Source: Thalassotalea loyana
GTDB taxonomy: Bacteria > Pseudomonadota > Gammaproteobacteria > Enterobacterales > Alteromonadaceae
Assembly (NCBI RefSeq): GCF_030161435.1
Contig: NZ_BSSV01000006.1
Coordinates: forward strand, 1-64,000
Direction: 5' to 3'
Length of the DNA stretch: 64,000 nucleotides
Below the pieces are notes generated by a model. That model made no database searches, was not told the origin of the DNA, and saw only the letters and a list, made by a program, of their open reading frames with translations. The translations under genes and the position numbers were made by a program. Below are positions 63,301-64,000 of the stretch, in pieces. Positions within the stretch are counted from its first letter, which is position 1. Every line of letters starts with the position of its first letter.

Positions 63301-63876
63301 ACCACAGGCCAAGCCTATTATTCTGGCTTTAGATTGTATCGTCATTTAGATAAGAATCAGGTTGGTCTTGATAAGGTAGAAAATAAGTCAAGCGAAACTA
63401 TTCGTGATGAATTGACAAATGAGAATATTAAATCAGCTACCGGTTGGCAAGATACTCCGGAAAGTGGTGCAACTAAAAACACCGGCGCGTTAGCGAATCA
63501 AGACAATCTTTACGACCAAACACAGATCCCGATGGTTAATTCAGCAGGAGCACTCGTTACAATTAGTGGCTTATCAATTACCGCAACAACCGATTGGGAA
63601 GGTATTGCGTCACAAATCACCATCAGCGCCCACACCGTAAGGTTCGGCCATGCCGAAATAACTTATAACGCAGGAACGGCTTGGCAAAGCGCAAATAAGC
63701 TCGTTTATATCTATTGTGATGATCCTAGTTATGCGGGTGGTGGGGTCTCTTATATTGCAACACAAAACAAAATCGATTTAACAAAAAATGTTGGCCGTCG
63801 CTATGTGGGCAAAATTTTTACACCGGGCGCAAATGGTAACGGCGGTGGAAGTGCTGGCGGCGGATTACAACCATAA
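60361..63876 (+). CDS. J-like tail tip/host specificity protein
   Basis: 1171 aa. Starts with an Ala/Val-rich hydrophobic stretch (about 1-38), then 'TMQPRRDIYGETLVGGAIVG YGSYE' and 'HVMVIPIAAHACESVSVYDI' as in TipJ family proteins. Fibronectin-like segments lie near 500-600 ('ASSDENRNEQGVLSWNYPLQ'). The C-terminal third has two copies of a (L/V)GL..VENKSS..IR.EL motif (about 798 and 1001) and a carbohydrate-binding-like domain between, ending in a Gly-rich tail. Likely receptor-binding or fibre base. Confidence 0.88.
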   Translation: MPPVVVAVAAGVAAGVAAASVVVGIAAGVAAVALTSALKPDLGSASESLNQAQNLGTGTMQPRRDIYGETLVGGAIVGYGSYEDDDENLHHVMVIPIAAHACESVSVYDIEGQVLAEDPILQTKVALHVKLGDQTTACDVALRYCDGWTQDHIGNGITYVTADIIADPDYFANGVNSIRFKVKGKSVYDPRKDSLNGGSGSHRVNDELTWEWSENPILCSMDYIRFGGYKEQPMSRFDISDISAQANACDELVNYTDENNIARTEKRFTCNGTLAKDQSPSENLKRLLSSMGGKPYNYSGKIYLKAGVYQGTPTMTIDKSMAAGIISYQPHTPIKDRVNLVRTSFVDPKRYYQATDATPTSNDAYRAQDGMTLEQELRLFCTDSETMCQRLGKGFLEQNREGFTINFPLDATGLLLQPGTNYFINLPEDGLSNVEFCCEKVQWDPKKKIVNTIFKKDGSELYPDDFEPNERKRSGNNFISDSFAMPSWQVEDILYTASSDENRNEQGVLSWNYPLQGVSYDVQIQVLNPTFISHTDDRFNPQSPLYDAEYQFEPQYLTVKSYATQDRSISINGLQIGNYRIRLVAKNRSGRQKVATIALVINNEPITNPARFTWRKYKVRLEQPYMTDDPTGAIYEGIAEHQISPIESDDPDDYVWRKIGFDITKERTPIAMYYFETNLTAWSDSEALAGLREALEDPTALPIHGDRIVLVNEDANYDEGKWYHEDSGWTGYVWKAPKGNRSYFPKPVKSLGKLTNLKPVLNASIVLNLDGTLASEDENGNPVNLGLVNKAGLGLANVENKSSAQIRGELSQDNILNAGGETPTGAQDKANSALNNAKAYADTKGENVTLYTIEGLAPHVMPSGSPFAKGFATSVALYHYSSASDLIPVRRGEQLHLEIWAKQLGTTARAYMGIERYDRNKKPISSNSGCVYVGLANTLIAQSWTKYTGSTTLPLTHSPYNGSDGQEVCFVRVRLLFNYQTTGQAYYSGFRLYRHLDKNQVGLDKVENKSSETIRDELTNENIKSATGWQDTPESGATKNTGALANQDNLYDQTQIPMVNSAGALVTISGLSITATTDWEGIASQITISAHTVRFGHAEITYNAGTAWQSANKLVYIYCDDPSYAGGGVSYIATQNKIDLTKNVGRRYVGKIFTPGANGNGGGSAGGGLQP

Positions 63877-63889
63877 GGATTTACTATTC

Positions 63890-64000
63890 ATGTCATTAGT
63901 CTATCAATTAAATACATCATTCAACCAACTGGCCGAAGGTGAAAAAGTTTTCGATATAATCGATGGTACTTATGTTGGGAAAAAAGTAAAAATTGGCATT
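63890..64000 (+). CDS. Phage tail protein, cut by the window edge
   Basis: Starts ATG 63890 with AAGGA upstream; 37 codons visible (MSLVYQLNTSFNQLAEGEKV FDIIDGTYVGKKVKIGI). Likely tail fibre or accessory gene behind J. Too short to classify. Confidence 0.55.
   Translation, partial: MSLVYQLNTSFNQLAEGEKVFDIIDGTYVGKKVKIGI

Larger units (their letters stand above)
27200..64000. mobile_element. Transposable (Mu-type head, long-tailed) prophage, right end not in window
   Basis: All genes from 27337 onward are phage-like. They include a DDE transposase plus AAA+ partner, a Ner-like regulator, GemA, a Mor family activator, and Mu-type terminase, portal, protease/scaffold, major head and DUF1320/DUF1834-type genes. 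A siphovirus-type tail follows (tube, frameshifted chaperones, long tape measure, J-like tip). The transposition arm reads left and the structural arm right, unlike Mu but as I recall for BcepMu-type phages. Tail genes recall D3112/B3. The exact left terminus is somewhere between 27191 and about 27235; the prophage runs off the right edge. Confidence 0.93.

Overview
The window joins a gammaproteobacterial chromosome (about 1-27,190) to the left and central part of a large transposable prophage (about 27,200 to the right edge, where it is cut off). The host looks like a marine Alteromonadales member, Colwelliaceae-like (Colwellia/Thalassotalea type). The reasons are moderately AT-rich DNA, the rlmL / glutaredoxin-like / uup / DUF3466 gene order seen in Vibrio, Shewanella and relatives, an XapX-type small protein, and AroG/AroH/PpsA/PpsR proteins that align closely with enteric homologues. 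The genus assignment is inference.

Host part. An initiator-type tRNA-Met (minus strand) comes first. It is followed by rlmL, a CxxC thioredoxin-fold protein, uup and a secreted DUF3466 protein. From 6.5 to 18.5 kb there is an almost complete nucleoside salvage island: cdd-deoA (plus), tdk (minus), udk-nupC-deoC (minus), deoB (plus), a TonB-dependent receptor and a small outer-membrane barrel (plus), and add-xapX-deoD (minus). Together these can import nucleosides, deaminate them (Cdd, Add), phosphorolyse them (DeoA, DeoD), and turn deoxyribose-1-phosphate into glyceraldehyde-3-phosphate plus acetaldehyde (DeoB, DeoC). Udk and Tdk recapture uridine/cytidine and thymidine. Two cdd sites and one deoB site share a T(A/G)ACC-N4-GGT(C/T)A dyad, a plausible common operator. 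Next come aroG, a membrane DISM/GGDEF-like/EAL protein and aroH, then the divergent ppsR/ppsA pair whose intergenic region carries a perfect 19-bp inverted repeat.

Prophage part. The phage is inserted just behind the ppsA terminator. Its early arm (about 37.4 to 27.3 kb) is transcribed leftwards: Ner-like regulator, CII-like regulator, small membrane protein, winged-helix protein, DDE transposase A, AAA+ transposition protein B, DUF3164, GemA, a Mor-like activator, and a string of small genes. A Xre-type repressor candidate faces right at 37.57 kb. After it come five AT-rich accessory genes (38.0-41.4 kb), including a two-transmembrane GAF-like protein. The late arm (41.5 kb to the edge) runs rightwards: M15-type endolysin, holin-like proteins, a TraR/DksA zinc finger, Mu-type terminase/portal/head genes with a protease carrying a nested scaffold start, then a long-tail (siphovirus, D3112/B3-like) module. 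The tail module has tail tube, tail chaperones with a canonical -1 slippery heptamer, tape measure, tail tip proteins and a J-like tip protein. The overall pattern is a transposable siphophage with a Mu-type head and a leftward transposition arm. The right end is outside the window.

Most promising observations: the unassigned 38.0-41.4 kb cargo module, the paired 19-nt late dyad element before the lysis and protease genes, the HELGH metallopeptidase-like tail on the gp30-type head protein, the A-AAA-AAC frameshift site, the recurring stop-codon junction motif in the small early genes, and the nucleoside operator family.
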